The notes beneath the pieces are model-generated. The model had not been told where the DNA came from, did no database searches, and was given only the letters and a program-made list of their open reading frames with translations. From NCBI GenBank assembly GCA_033344775.1, contig JAWPMT010000002.1, forward strand, positions 744,001 to 808,000: a stretch of DNA of 64,000 nucleotides. Reading direction: 5' to 3'. Below are positions 16,289 to 24,674 of the stretch, one piece after another. The translations under genes and the position numbers were made by a program. The DNA comes from Cytophagales bacterium (lineage in GTDB: Bacteria > Bacteroidota > Bacteroidia > Cytophagales > Cyclobacteriaceae). Within the stretch, counting starts at the first letter, position 1, and each line of letters starts with the position of its first letter.

Positions 16289-17215
16289 TCAAAAGATCAC
16301 ATTGGTCTCAGGTAATTGATCTTTGATTGCAGTTTTTGTTGATTCTGAAAATTCATTACCGCTGAGGTCCAATACGGCCAGGTTTTGAAATGAATTCAAA
16401 GAGGAGGGCAACGATTGAAGGCCATTGTTTCTCAATAGCAACACCTTTAATGCTGGTAGTTTCGATAATTGATGATTCAATACGTTCAGATCCATTTCAG
16501 GATTATTGTCCAATACCAATCCCTTTGACTGCTTCAATAAAGCCAATTCTTCAGGTAGATCAACTAATTGATTGTTGCTCAAAACCAGGATATTCAGACT
16601 CGGCACTCTTGATAGTGCGCGAAATACCTGAGGGAGGTCCATCTTTGGATTATGAGAAAGATGCAATTCTTCTAACGATCGTAATTTAGTTATCGAGGTA
16701 GGTAACGTGTTGATCTTTAACCCTGAGAGGTATAAAAAATCCAGGTTACTTACATTGGATAAGTCTTCAATGGCTTTTGTAAGGTCCAGTTGATCATTAA
16801 ATGCCAGGTCTAGTTCCCGTAACATGGGTAGAGACAATAATGCAGCAGGGACGCTTTTGAATTGATTATTTCGAAGGTTGACGACTTTCAAATTACTCAA
16901 AGAAAGCATAGAGGAAGGTAAGGAGGTCAATTGATTTCCTTCCAGATTAAGTAGTGACATGCTGGTTATTTGTTCGACCCCACTGGGAAGTTCGGTGAGG
17001 TCACAAGAAGTTAAATACAAAGCCCTCAATTCACTAAAACGTCCTAAATAGTCCGGAATTAAAGGAATATCATCACAAACCGGATTGAACGAATTGACTA
17101 CTTTGTCATTTTGAACTACGTCAATTATTGACTGCTTCTCTTGAGCAAAAGAATGCTGTGAAATAAGCACTACAGCAATAAGAAAAGAGATAGTTGTTAT
17201 TCCAATATTTTGCAT
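16289..17215 (-). CDS. Secreted leucine-rich-repeat protein
   Basis: 308 residues with a signal peptide (1-24, ending SFAQ) and about nine leucine-rich repeats of 22-25 residues (pattern LxxLxLxxNxLxxLPxxL), running from about residue 55 to the C-terminus. Examples are MSLLNLEGNQLTSLPSSM and LKVLLLRNNGLQSLPSSL. Repeats of this type (Ras/TLR-like) mediate protein-protein contacts; no catalytic domain or T9SS sorting tail is visible. Probably a periplasmic or surface binding protein. It stands alone and is convergent with the ABC ATPase gene. Confidence 0.85.
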   Translation of the reverse strand: MQNIGITTISFLIAVVLISQHSFAQEKQSIIDVVQNDKVVNSFNPVCDDIPLIPDYLGRFSELRALYLTSCDLTELPSGVEQITSMSLLNLEGNQLTSLPSSMLSLSNLKVVNLRNNQFKSVPAALLSLPMLRELDLAFNDQLDLTKAIEDLSNVSNLDFLYLSGLKINTLPTSITKLRSLEELHLSHNPKMDLPQVFRALSRVPSLNILVLSNNQLVDLPEELALLKQSKGLVLDNNPEMDLNVLNHQLSKLPALKVLLLRNNGLQSLPSSLNSFQNLAVLDLSGNEFSESTKTAIKDQLPETNVIF

Positions 17216-17306
17216 GTTGCAAACTTGAAAAAAAGAAAAAGATCAGTGAAAACAAGAATAAGCCTCGATGGTAAATTGAGTACGCTCAAGGCTTCTGCAT
17301 TTGTTA

Positions 17307-18020
17307 TTATTCAGGGGCTTTCAATCGGCCTAAATCAACGTCTTTAGCAATATTGGTTAAAGCGTTTTCATCGAGGTTTTCACCGCTGACCATTACCCAG
17401 AATCGACCATCTTTGAAGAGCATGAGATTGCTTTCTTTGGAACTGTTGTCATAAGTGATCCAACCATTCATGCTATCGATGACGATGGATTTACTGTACC
17501 CTTCTGTCGATTCGTATTCATACTGACCAGAGGTCATGGCCATCGCATAGCTTTCAGCCCCTAAATAGTCGTACAGTGTAATTTCAAGGTCTTTACTGCC
17601 ATTCGAATAGGATTTTTGAGCCATGCTGTAGGCAACTCCTTGCATTTTCATGGTCGAGCCTTCCGGCTTACCCTCACGTTGATATCCCTGGGTTGATTCA
17701 GGTAAAATATTGATGAGCGTCCGAAAGGGAATGGAGTTGCCCATATCAATGCTTTCAAAATCAACGGATTCCGGTTGGAAAGTATCTTCATTGGATGTTT
17801 CTTCTTGAGAAGAGGTGGAGTAATCTGGGTTGGGTTGATTGACTTCTTGATTCTGTTCGGCATTCTTCTTTTTCTTTTTGCCAAACAGCAGTTTGTCAAC
17901 GACTTGATCTGCTTTTTTTTCTGCTTTTCTTTTCCAATCAACTTGTCCGTAGACATTTGAAAGGAGCATAATGAAAGCGAATAAAAGAAGTGTTCTTTTT
18001 AAAATGGCGTGGCGGTTCAT
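17307..18020 (-). CDS. Secreted hypothetical protein with Lys-rich linker
   Basis: 237 residues: signal peptide (1-25, ending NVYGQ), a helix with the recurrent Bacteroidota pattern AEKKADQVVDKLLFGKKKKK, an Asn/Gln/Ser/Glu-rich disordered linker (about 50-90), and a globular domain (100-237) with MQGVAYSMAQKSY and an MNGWITYD segment. The C-terminal domain resembles small periplasmic domains of unknown function; no catalytic motif is recognisable. It lies between the channel gene and the LRR gene on the same strand, with gaps of 43 and 91 bases. Confidence 0.72.
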   Translation of the reverse strand: MNRHAILKRTLLLFAFIMLLSNVYGQVDWKRKAEKKADQVVDKLLFGKKKKKNAEQNQEVNQPNPDYSTSSQEETSNEDTFQPESVDFESIDMGNSIPFRTLINILPESTQGYQREGKPEGSTMKMQGVAYSMAQKSYSNGSKDLEITLYDYLGAESYAMAMTSGQYEYESTEGYSKSIVIDSMNGWITYDNSSKESNLMLFKDGRFWVMVSGENLDENALTNIAKDVDLGRLKAPE

Positions 18021-18063
18021 AATGAGATATTGGTTGAAAATTGTATTAATTTCTACATGTACT

Positions 18064-18858
18064 TTATTCTAAGCTGTTGTCATTCCGATCGCGTACTAAC
18101 ATGTCAATTTTGCGGTTGAGCTCATCGATCTTATGTTCCAGATCATTGTTGTTATCCTGTATCATCTCATCGACGAAGATGGCATTTACAATTGAAAAAC
18201 CGAATATACCTCCTGAAAGTACGACCAGTACGAAGAAAGCCCTTACAAATCCCTGCATCAGATGTGCCTCATCAGGAATATTCATCAACAGCGCTTCAGG
18301 AATTTCATTCCATCCCTCTACCGTGAAGATCTGGAAGATGGAATAAAGTGACAGTAGGGGGTTGCCAAAATGATGTGGAGATACCTCGCTGAAAAGGAAT
18401 GTTCCTAAAACAGCTAGTAAGACGTTGTAAATGAATAAGACAATGAGAATAAAAACCGAAGCTTTAAACGCCCTGGTGATCCCCGCGAACATTTGCTGAA
18501 TGTTGGGGATGAATCGCAGGAATCGTAGGATTCTAAGTATCCGCAACAATCTGAATACCAGCAGGAAGCTTATGTCCGGGAACAGATGGGTCAATTCGAA
18601 AAGAGATGGAAGTGAAATGATGACCAGTATAAAGTCAAACCGGTTCCAGGCATTTCTGATGTACAGGTACCAACCGTACATTCTGATCTTAAAGATCGCT
18701 TCTAAGGCAAAAAAAACAGTGAATAAGAGATCAACTCGTTCTAACAGAAGCGAATCTCGAAGGCCCGGGAATCCGAGTGCAAATAAGACGATCGAGTTGA
18801 GAATGATCGCATAGATGATCATTTGCTCATTCAGGAAAACCCGATTAACGAACTTCAT
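18064..18858 (-). CDS. Single-domain voltage-gated cation channel (Ion_trans family)
   Basis: 264 residues with six membrane segments and a re-entrant pore loop. S4 carries repeated Arg spaced by three (FRLLRILRILRFLRFIPN, about residues 100-117), the voltage sensor. The pore loop reads FTVEGWNEI; the Glu and Trp positions resemble the selectivity filter of bacterial NaChBac-type sodium channels (TLESW) rather than the K+ signature GYG. A C-terminal coiled-coil (LEHKIDELNRKIDML) would drive tetramerisation, as in that family. Sodium or calcium selectivity is an inference from the filter. It is an isolated gene. Confidence 0.88.
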   Translation of the reverse strand: MKFVNRVFLNEQMIIYAIILNSIVLFALGFPGLRDSLLLERVDLLFTVFFALEAIFKIRMYGWYLYIRNAWNRFDFILVIISLPSLFELTHLFPDISFLLVFRLLRILRILRFLRFIPNIQQMFAGITRAFKASVFILIVLFIYNVLLAVLGTFLFSEVSPHHFGNPLLSLYSIFQIFTVEGWNEIPEALLMNIPDEAHLMQGFVRAFFVLVVLSGGIFGFSIVNAIFVDEMIQDNNNDLEHKIDELNRKIDMLVRDRNDNSLE

Positions 18859-18961
18859 TTTTCAGCAGGCGAGGCTTAGTTTACAGCAAATCAGCCCTGA
18901 AATTAAAAGGAAGTGGGTAATTAACGAAATAAAATATCAATTACCCACCAAATATCCGTCC

Positions 18962-19855
18962 TTATTGGAACATAGGGCTTACCTGGACCTCTTTTGATCC
19001 AGCCGTGTATTTCCAAAAACCTTCACCCGTTTTTGCTCCTTTATAGCCAGCAGTCACCATATTGACCAGTAAGGGACATGGGGCATACTTCGGATTACCA
19101 AAACCTTCATACAATACATTGAGAATAGATATGCAAACATCAAGCCCAATAAAATCGGCCAGTTGCAACGGCCCCATCGGGTGTGCCATTCCTAACTTCA
19201 TTACTGTATCAATTTCTTCTACACCAGCCACGCCTTCGTACAAAGTATAGATGGCTTCATTGATCATCGGCATGAGTATGCGATTAGCCACAAATCCAGG
19301 ATAATCGTTGACCTCAACCGGCACCTTACCCAGGTTTTTACTCAGCTCCATTATGGTCGCTGTAGTTTCATCCGTTGTGGCATATCCACGGATCACCTCG
19401 ATCAATTTCATCACCGGAACAGGGTTCATGAAATGCATACCGATCACCTGTCCTGGTCGTTTGGTTACCGCCGCGATTTTTGTGATTGAAATGGAGGAGG
19501 TATTAGTGGACAGGATGGCATGCTCGGGTGCGTGCTGATCCATGTCCTGAAAGATCTTGAGTTTGATGGATTCATTCTCTGTGGCAGCTTCAACCACCAG
19601 GTCCGCTGATTTGATGCCTTCACTGGTTTCTGTAAAGGTAGTGATCCGTCCCAGGGTGGCTTCTTTATCTGCCTCGCTGATCAATTCCTTCTTGATCTGT
19701 CTATCCAGGTTTTTACCGATGGTTCCTAAAGCCTTTTCCAGTGCTTCAGCGGAAATGTCTACCAGGCTTACGTTGTATCCGGTTTGCGCAAACACATGAG
19801 CGATTCCATTTCCCATGGTCCCGGATCCGATTACAGCTACGTTTTTAATGTTCAT
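18962..19855 (-). CDS. 3-hydroxyacyl-CoA (3-hydroxybutyryl-CoA) dehydrogenase
   Basis: 297 residues, the usual length. The Rossmann domain starts with GSGTMGNGIAHVFAQ (NAD binding, residues 10-24). The catalytic His is in IGMHFMNPVPVMKL and the C-terminal helical domain (from about 185) begins GFVANRILMPMINEA. It oxidises (S)-3-hydroxyacyl-CoA to 3-ketoacyl-CoA, in short-chain fatty acid oxidation or butyryl-CoA type metabolism. It follows the amylase gene by 13 bases on the same strand; no metabolic link between the two is obvious. Which chain length it prefers is not shown by sequence. Confidence 0.95.
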   Translation of the reverse strand: MNIKNVAVIGSGTMGNGIAHVFAQTGYNVSLVDISAEALEKALGTIGKNLDRQIKKELISEADKEATLGRITTFTETSEGIKSADLVVEAATENESIKLKIFQDMDQHAPEHAILSTNTSSISITKIAAVTKRPGQVIGMHFMNPVPVMKLIEVIRGYATTDETTATIMELSKNLGKVPVEVNDYPGFVANRILMPMINEAIYTLYEGVAGVEEIDTVMKLGMAHPMGPLQLADFIGLDVCISILNVLYEGFGNPKYAPCPLLVNMVTAGYKGAKTGEGFWKYTAGSKEVQVSPMFQ

Positions 19856-19868
19856 TGATGGGTTATAG

Positions 19869-21590
19869 TTAAAGATTCTTTTCGATTTCGATCAGATGAT
19901 AGTCCAATGCCGGAATGGTCAGCTTCAATTCAGAGGGTGTATCGAAACTTACCGTTGATTGTCGATTGATTGCGTCTGCTCCAATTACTACGGTATCTGT
20001 ATTGATGTTCATTTTCTCCCAGGCCATATCTGGTATTTTGATGGCGACTTCTTCCGATTCTTCGGCAAAGTTAACGATGATCAGTACTTGATCGTTCTCG
20101 GAGTGACGAATGAAAGCATAAATGCGATTGCTGTATCCTTGATATTGTGCATTGCGGTTGTAATAGTGAAGGTCAAAAAATGCACCTTCCCGAACTGATT
20201 CGCGGAGATTAGTTGTCTGCAATAGCTTTTCATATCGCTGCTTAAGGTCCTTTTGAGCAGCGGAAAGCATCGCTCCATCGAATTTCCCATGGTTCATCCA
20301 TTTCTGATGTTCAGGAACGCCCCAATAATCAAAGATTGTGGTTCGACCATCGTCACTACTAAAACCGGAAAAGCCATTTCCAGGTTCGCCAACTTCCTGT
20401 CCGAAATACATCATGACTGGGCCTTTATGCATGAACGCCGTGACTGCCATCATGGGAATTCCTTTTTGCATGTCCCCGGCAAAGTCAGGCGAAGCGATGC
20501 GTTGCTCGTCGTGGTTTTCCAGGAATCGTAGCATGTGATCACTTATGCCTTCCTGGCTTTGCCATACACGGGTAATGTCATCTGTGGAGGCATGTCCCTG
20601 TATGATGCGCTTCAGCGTGTCGTACAATTCTACCTTATCATACAAGTTGTCGAATCCTCCTGTGAAAATGTAATTCCGATAATTATCGGGAATGTAGATC
20701 TCCGCAGTGAAAGTGATTTTCGGATAAACAGCTTTTACTTCTTTGATGACCCAGGCCCAAAATTCGACGGGAACCATTTCGGCCATGTCGCATCTAAATC
20801 CATCCACCCCTTTGGCTGCCCAATAGAGTAAGATATGCCTCATTTTTAGCCAGGTGTTAGGAATTGGATCGAAGTATGTCTTGCGGTGATCCTGATAGTC
20901 CACGGCGTAGTTGAGTTTTACCGTCTCGAACCAGTCATTGACAGAAGGAGTAGGAGAGAAGACATCATTTCCGGTAGCCTTTGCGGGATTTTCGTCGAAA
21001 TGTCCGGTTTTTGTCGGGAATTCGCAATCGCCTAGCGTTTGATATCCAGCGGGTACTTGAAACGTCTGTCCCGGGAAGTAGTAGAAGTTGTTATTGGGGT
21101 CAAAACTTTTCGTCAGGTCATCGTCCGCTCCAAAATCTGGGAAGTTGCCCGGGTTTTTATCCGAATGGTAGCTCCTTGCAACATGGTTTGGTACAAAATC
21201 GATCAGAACCTTCAGACCAGCATGATGACTTCTTTCAAGCAACGATTCAAATTCGGTCACCCGATTGTTGATGTCATTGGAAAGATCAGGGTTGACATCA
21301 TAATAATCTTTGATCGCATAGGGTGAACCTGCCCGGCCTTTGATCACATCAGCATCATCTAATGGTATACCCGCTTCTTCATAGTCCGTGAGCACACCGT
21401 GTTCGATTACTCCAGTGTACCAAATATGGGTGTATCCACTTTTCGAAAGTTGCTTTAGCGCATCAGAAGTGAAATCATCAAATTTGCCGACGCCATTTTC
21501 TTCCAGCGTGCCCCAGGGTTTGTTGGTTGAATTGGTATTGCCAAACAGACGGGTCATTACGTGGTACAAAACCATGCGTTTGTTTTTCAT
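19869..21590 (-). CDS. GH13 alpha-amylase family glycosidase
   Basis: 573 residues, no signal peptide, so cytoplasmic. The TIM-barrel motifs of GH13 are in order: VLIDFVPNHV (region I), GFRCDMAE with the nucleophile Asp near residue 268, TAEIYIPDNY with the general acid Glu and FLENHDEQRI with the third carboxylate Asp. A C-terminal beta domain covers about 480-573. Acts on alpha-glucans or maltooligosaccharides; exact specificity (alpha-amylase, glucosyltransferase) is not certain. It forms a run with the aldolase upstream, but a terminator lies between them, and with the dehydrogenase 13 bases downstream. Fits with the alpha-glucan genes 1.7-5.8 kb further along. Confidence 0.92.
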   Translation of the reverse strand: MKNKRMVLYHVMTRLFGNTNSTNKPWGTLEENGVGKFDDFTSDALKQLSKSGYTHIWYTGVIEHGVLTDYEEAGIPLDDADVIKGRAGSPYAIKDYYDVNPDLSNDINNRVTEFESLLERSHHAGLKVLIDFVPNHVARSYHSDKNPGNFPDFGADDDLTKSFDPNNNFYYFPGQTFQVPAGYQTLGDCEFPTKTGHFDENPAKATGNDVFSPTPSVNDWFETVKLNYAVDYQDHRKTYFDPIPNTWLKMRHILLYWAAKGVDGFRCDMAEMVPVEFWAWVIKEVKAVYPKITFTAEIYIPDNYRNYIFTGGFDNLYDKVELYDTLKRIIQGHASTDDITRVWQSQEGISDHMLRFLENHDEQRIASPDFAGDMQKGIPMMAVTAFMHKGPVMMYFGQEVGEPGNGFSGFSSDDGRTTIFDYWGVPEHQKWMNHGKFDGAMLSAAQKDLKQRYEKLLQTTNLRESVREGAFFDLHYYNRNAQYQGYSNRIYAFIRHSENDQVLIIVNFAEESEEVAIKIPDMAWEKMNINTDTVVIGADAINRQSTVSFDTPSELKLTIPALDYHLIEIEKNL

Positions 21591-21656
21591 GGTGCTAAGG
21601 GGCAGTATATGACCCTTTCTTTTAATTATTCTTTGTATTTATTGCTACGTCTGAAA

Positions 21657-21687
21657 TAAAAAAGCCCCTCCAACAATTGAAAGGGCT
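21657..21687 (-). terminator. Intrinsic terminator of the aldolase gene
   Basis: Read on the minus strand, AGCCCTTTC pairs with GGAGGGGCT (with G-U pairs) around a seven-base loop (21663-21687) and is followed by TTTTTT (21657-21662). It lies between the stop of the aldolase gene (21747) and the start of the GH13 gene (21590), so the two are probably separate transcripts. Confidence 0.75.
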
Positions 21688-21746
21688 AATTTCTTAGCGT
21701 TGTGGGCATTCACAAAATGTTGGTGCCACAAATCTAAAAGAAACGT

Positions 21747-22811
21747 TTATGCGTTTCTGTTGATGTTATTCAAATCTTCGAAGGCTTGCTTCAATCGAGC
21801 AACGAAGGTCTTTTCACCTTCTCTCAGCCACTTTCTAGGATCGTAGTACTTCTTGTTAGGAACATCGTCTCCATCAGGGTTACCAATTTGAGACTGCAAG
21901 TAGCCTTCGTTTCCTTCATAATAGCTTCTGATACCATCCCAGGTAGCCCACTGCATATCGGTATCGATGTTCATTTTGATTGCACCATAAGAGATGGCCT
22001 CTCTGATTTCTTCCTGAGAAGATCCTGATCCACCGTGGAAAACGAAGTTCACAGGGTTGTGACCTGTATTGAATTTCTCTTGGATGTAGTCCTGAGAATT
22101 TTTCAGGATGATTGGAGAAAGTTGAACGTTTCCTGGTTTATATACGCCATGTACGTTTCCGAAAGCTGCAGCAACCGTGAAGTTATCACCTACGGTTTTC
22201 AATTGCTCATAAGAGTAAGAAACCTCTTCTGGTTGGGTGTACAATTTTGAATTGTCAACGTCCGTATTGTCTACACCATCTTCCTCACCTCCGGTGATTC
22301 CCAATTCGATCTCAAGTGTGATCCCGATCTTGTGCATACGCTCAAAGTACTGTCTGGAAGTCTCGATGTTTTCTTCGATAGGCTCCTCAGAAAGATCAAG
22401 CATATGAGAGCTGAACAAAGCTTTCCCTGTTTGCTCAAAGTGTTTCTCATTGGCTGTCATCATGCCATCCATCCATGGAAGCAATTTTTTCGCACAGTGG
22501 TCTGTGTGCAAAATCACCGTCACACCATACATTTCAGCAAGCTCGTGAACATGTTTTGCTCCGGCAACAGCGCCAGCGATTGCAGCTTTTTGTCCGTCGT
22601 TAGAAAGTCCTTTTCCCGCTACGAATGCTGCTCCACCATTTGAAAACTGGATGATCACTGGTGAGTTCACTTCCTTGGCAGTTTCCATTACCGCATTCAT
22701 CGAGTTGGTACCCACGACGTTTACAGCTGGAAGTGCAAATTGATTCTCATTTGCGTAGTTCAGCAAGTCAGTTACTTCCTGTCCGGCCAGAACTCCAGGT
22801 CTGAATTTCAT
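21747..22811 (-). CDS. fbaA: Fructose-bisphosphate aldolase, class II
   Basis: 354 residues from the ATG at 22811 (MKFRPGVLAGQEV), matching the family start; the frame continues upstream to 22865 but this would add an unusual extension. The class II zinc enzyme cleaves fructose 1,6-bisphosphate in glycolysis/gluconeogenesis. Zn ligands and active site are visible: HTDHCAKK, the His in AAFGNVHGVY, FHGGSGSSQEEI, and NIDTDMQWA for phosphate binding. Similar in length and motifs to E. coli FbaA (class IIA). Transcribed away from the sugar transporter gene. Confidence 0.96.
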   Translation of the reverse strand: MKFRPGVLAGQEVTDLLNYANENQFALPAVNVVGTNSMNAVMETAKEVNSPVIIQFSNGGAAFVAGKGLSNDGQKAAIAGAVAGAKHVHELAEMYGVTVILHTDHCAKKLLPWMDGMMTANEKHFEQTGKALFSSHMLDLSEEPIEENIETSRQYFERMHKIGITLEIELGITGGEEDGVDNTDVDNSKLYTQPEEVSYSYEQLKTVGDNFTVAAAFGNVHGVYKPGNVQLSPIILKNSQDYIQEKFNTGHNPVNFVFHGGSGSSQEEIREAISYGAIKMNIDTDMQWATWDGIRSYYEGNEGYLQSQIGNPDGDDVPNKKYYDPRKWLREGEKTFVARLKQAFEDLNNINRNA

Positions 22812-22939
22812 AATTACTTCAGCGTTAGATCTTTTAAAAATTTGGGCAAATATAAACGGATTCATTACAGAACATGAATACGGCTAGCGAAAATTCGCTA
22901 GTGTTTGATGTGCCTTAAGGAATTGGAGTGGATTTACAT

Positions 22940-22962
22940 ATGAATTTAAATGATAAATTCAT
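22940..22962. repeat. 9-bp perfect inverted repeat upstream of the aldolase gene
   Basis: ATGAATTTA (22940-22948) and TAAATTCAT (22954-22962) are exact complements around a five-base AATGA spacer, about 130 bases upstream of the aldolase start codon. The size and symmetry suit a dimeric regulator, but no regulator gene is nearby. Confidence 0.4.
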
Positions 22963-23127
22963 GATTATCGATCCGGATTCCACTTGGATTGTGAGCTTTT
23001 CGTATAAATCTCATTCCTCACTTAATGGCTAAAAAACGGCTTAAATCGCAGATTTTAGCTATTTTTCGGAGTTGATAAAATTGTATAAAGTTGGATTTTT
23101 TTACGAATCGGGACTGGCGTGTTGTTT

Positions 23128-23137
23128 CAAACGTTTG
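23128..23137. promoter_or_regulatory. LacI-type operator-like palindrome CAAACGTTTG
   Basis: Perfect 10-bp palindrome with the central CG that LacI/GalR-family proteins need, 176 bases before the sugar transporter start. Maltose-regulon repressors of Bacteroidota (LacI family) bind sites of this kind; that link is inferred from the neighbouring genes, and no lacI-type gene is present in this window. Confidence 0.45.
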
Positions 23138-23202
23138 CGACGGACGAGCCTCAGAAGAGGGGTCGACCTGTGTTGAGGATGGTATTCGTCAAAATCTTGT
23201 TT

Positions 23203-23237
23203 GATTTTGAAAAAAATGGGTCCGATTTTGAAAAAAA
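23203..23237. repeat. Tandem GATTTTGAAAAAAA direct repeat, 21-base period
   Basis: The 14-mer GATTTTGAAAAAAA occurs at 23203-23216 and again at 23224-23237, two helical turns apart, upstream of the transporter gene. A third GATTTTG is at 23259-23265. A-tract phasing or a regulator site is possible; the Bacteroidota -33/-7 promoter pattern was not clearly found. Confidence 0.35.
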
Positions 23238-23312
23238 AGTAAAAAAATATTGAATGCCGATTTTGGTATTGAAGAGATCAGAAAAATCACCAACCGAACC
23301 TAAAAAAATAGT

Positions 23313-24647
23313 ATGAAGAAGCCTTTATTGTCTATTGCTGAGATTTGGAACATGAGCATGGGTTTTCTGGGGATCCAATTTGGGTTGGCCTTACAAAACG
23401 CAAATGCAAGCCGAATTTTGCAAAACTTCGGAGCAGATGTAGAGCACCTTTCCTGGTTTTGGCTGGCAGCTCCTTTGACCGGACTGATTGTACAGCCAAT
23501 TGTAGGTTATTTCAGCGATCGTACCTGGAATGGTCTGGGTAGAAGAAGACCATATTTCCTGACTGGAGCGATCCTGGCTTCCCTGGCGCTTTGCATCATG
23601 CCCAATTCAGGGGCGCTGGCTTCTTTTATTCCTCCGATGTTCGTAGGGGCGGGTATCCTGATGATTATGGATGCTTCTATCAATATTTCAATGGAGCCTT
23701 TTAGGGCGTTGGTGGCTGATGTTTTGCCCGAAGAGCAACGCAACAAAGGATTTTCAACACAAGCTGTTTTAATCGGCTTTGGAGCGGTTATAGGATCGTT
23801 TTTGCCGTACATCCTGGCGGAGTGGGTAGGTATTTCGAAGGAAGCTGCAGCCGGACAAGTCCCGGATAATGTCAAGTTTAGTTTTTACTTCGGAGCGGTA
23901 GTATTCATTTCTACCATCGTTTGGACGGTAACCAAAACGAAAGAGTATTCTCCGGAGGAAATGGCCAAATTTGATGATGCCGAATCTCATGACGAGTCCG
24001 GAGGATTCTTTTCCATTTTTAAAGACATTGCTAATATGCCTGCAACCATGAAGCAGCTAGGTTTGGTGCAGTTCTTTTCATGGTTTGCCCTGTTTTCTAT
24101 GTGGGTTTTCAGTACGCCTGCAATCGCTCAACATGTATTTGGAGCGGAAGTAAACGATACAAATTCGCCATTATATAATGATGCGGGAAACTGGATAGGG
24201 GTCATGTTTGGTGTTTACAATGCTGTGTCTGCATTTTATGCAATGGTGTTGCCAAGACTAGCTGATAGATTCGGTAGGAAAAAGATCCATGCCCTTTCTC
24301 TTGTATGCGGGGGTATAGGCATGCTTTCTATTTATTTCATTCCTGTACAGTCGTTTACCCTCGTTGGTATGGCGCTGATCGGAATTGCCTGGGCGAGTAT
24401 CCTTTCCATGCCTTACTCTATCATTGCCGGTGCAATACCAGCAGCCAAAATGGGTATATACATGGGTATCTTCAATTTCTTTATCGTCATTCCGCAGATT
24501 GTGAATGGTGTGATTGGAGGTCCTATCGTCAAAAGACTTTTTGATTCTCATGCCATCTATGCCTACGTATTGGCTGGTGTGTCTTTTTTGATAGCAGCCT
24601 TTTGTGTTCGATTTGTAGACGACAAAGGCGAAGTTGTTCAATCATAA
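23313..24647 (+). CDS. MFS sugar transporter, SLC45/sucrose-maltose type
   Basis: 444 residues with twelve membrane segments. The early loop reads DRTWNGLGRRRPY, the RxGRRRP motif of the SLC45/GPH-like group that includes plant sucrose and bacterial maltose transporters. Other conserved positions are QPIVGYFSDR and WFALFSMWVF. It likely imports maltose or a similar alpha-glucoside by proton or sodium symport. The next gene, a 4-alpha-glucanotransferase, follows 27 bases later, giving a two-gene uptake and conversion operon; a LacI-type site precedes it. Direction and substrate are inferences from neighbours. Confidence 0.88.
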   Translation: MKKPLLSIAEIWNMSMGFLGIQFGLALQNANASRILQNFGADVEHLSWFWLAAPLTGLIVQPIVGYFSDRTWNGLGRRRPYFLTGAILASLALCIMPNSGALASFIPPMFVGAGILMIMDASINISMEPFRALVADVLPEEQRNKGFSTQAVLIGFGAVIGSFLPYILAEWVGISKEAAAGQVPDNVKFSFYFGAVVFISTIVWTVTKTKEYSPEEMAKFDDAESHDESGGFFSIFKDIANMPATMKQLGLVQFFSWFALFSMWVFSTPAIAQHVFGAEVNDTNSPLYNDAGNWIGVMFGVYNAVSAFYAMVLPRLADRFGRKKIHALSLVCGGIGMLSIYFIPVQSFTLVGMALIGIAWASILSMPYSIIAGAIPAAKMGIYMGIFNFFIVIPQIVNGVIGGPIVKRLFDSHAIYAYVLAGVSFLIAAFCVRFVDDKGEVVQS

Positions 24648-24674
24648 TTTCTAATTTTTTAGCATTTAAGCAGC

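Larger units (their letters stand above)
22812..23312. other. 501-base divergent intergenic region (aldolase / sugar-transport operon)
   Basis: AT-rich region serving as promoter area for both the aldolase (-) and the transporter-glucanotransferase operon (+). It holds a 9-bp inverted repeat (22940-22962), a LacI-type palindrome (23128-23137) and a tandem GATTTTGAAAAAAA repeat (23203-23237), each listed separately. No convincing reading frame was found. Confidence 0.6.
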
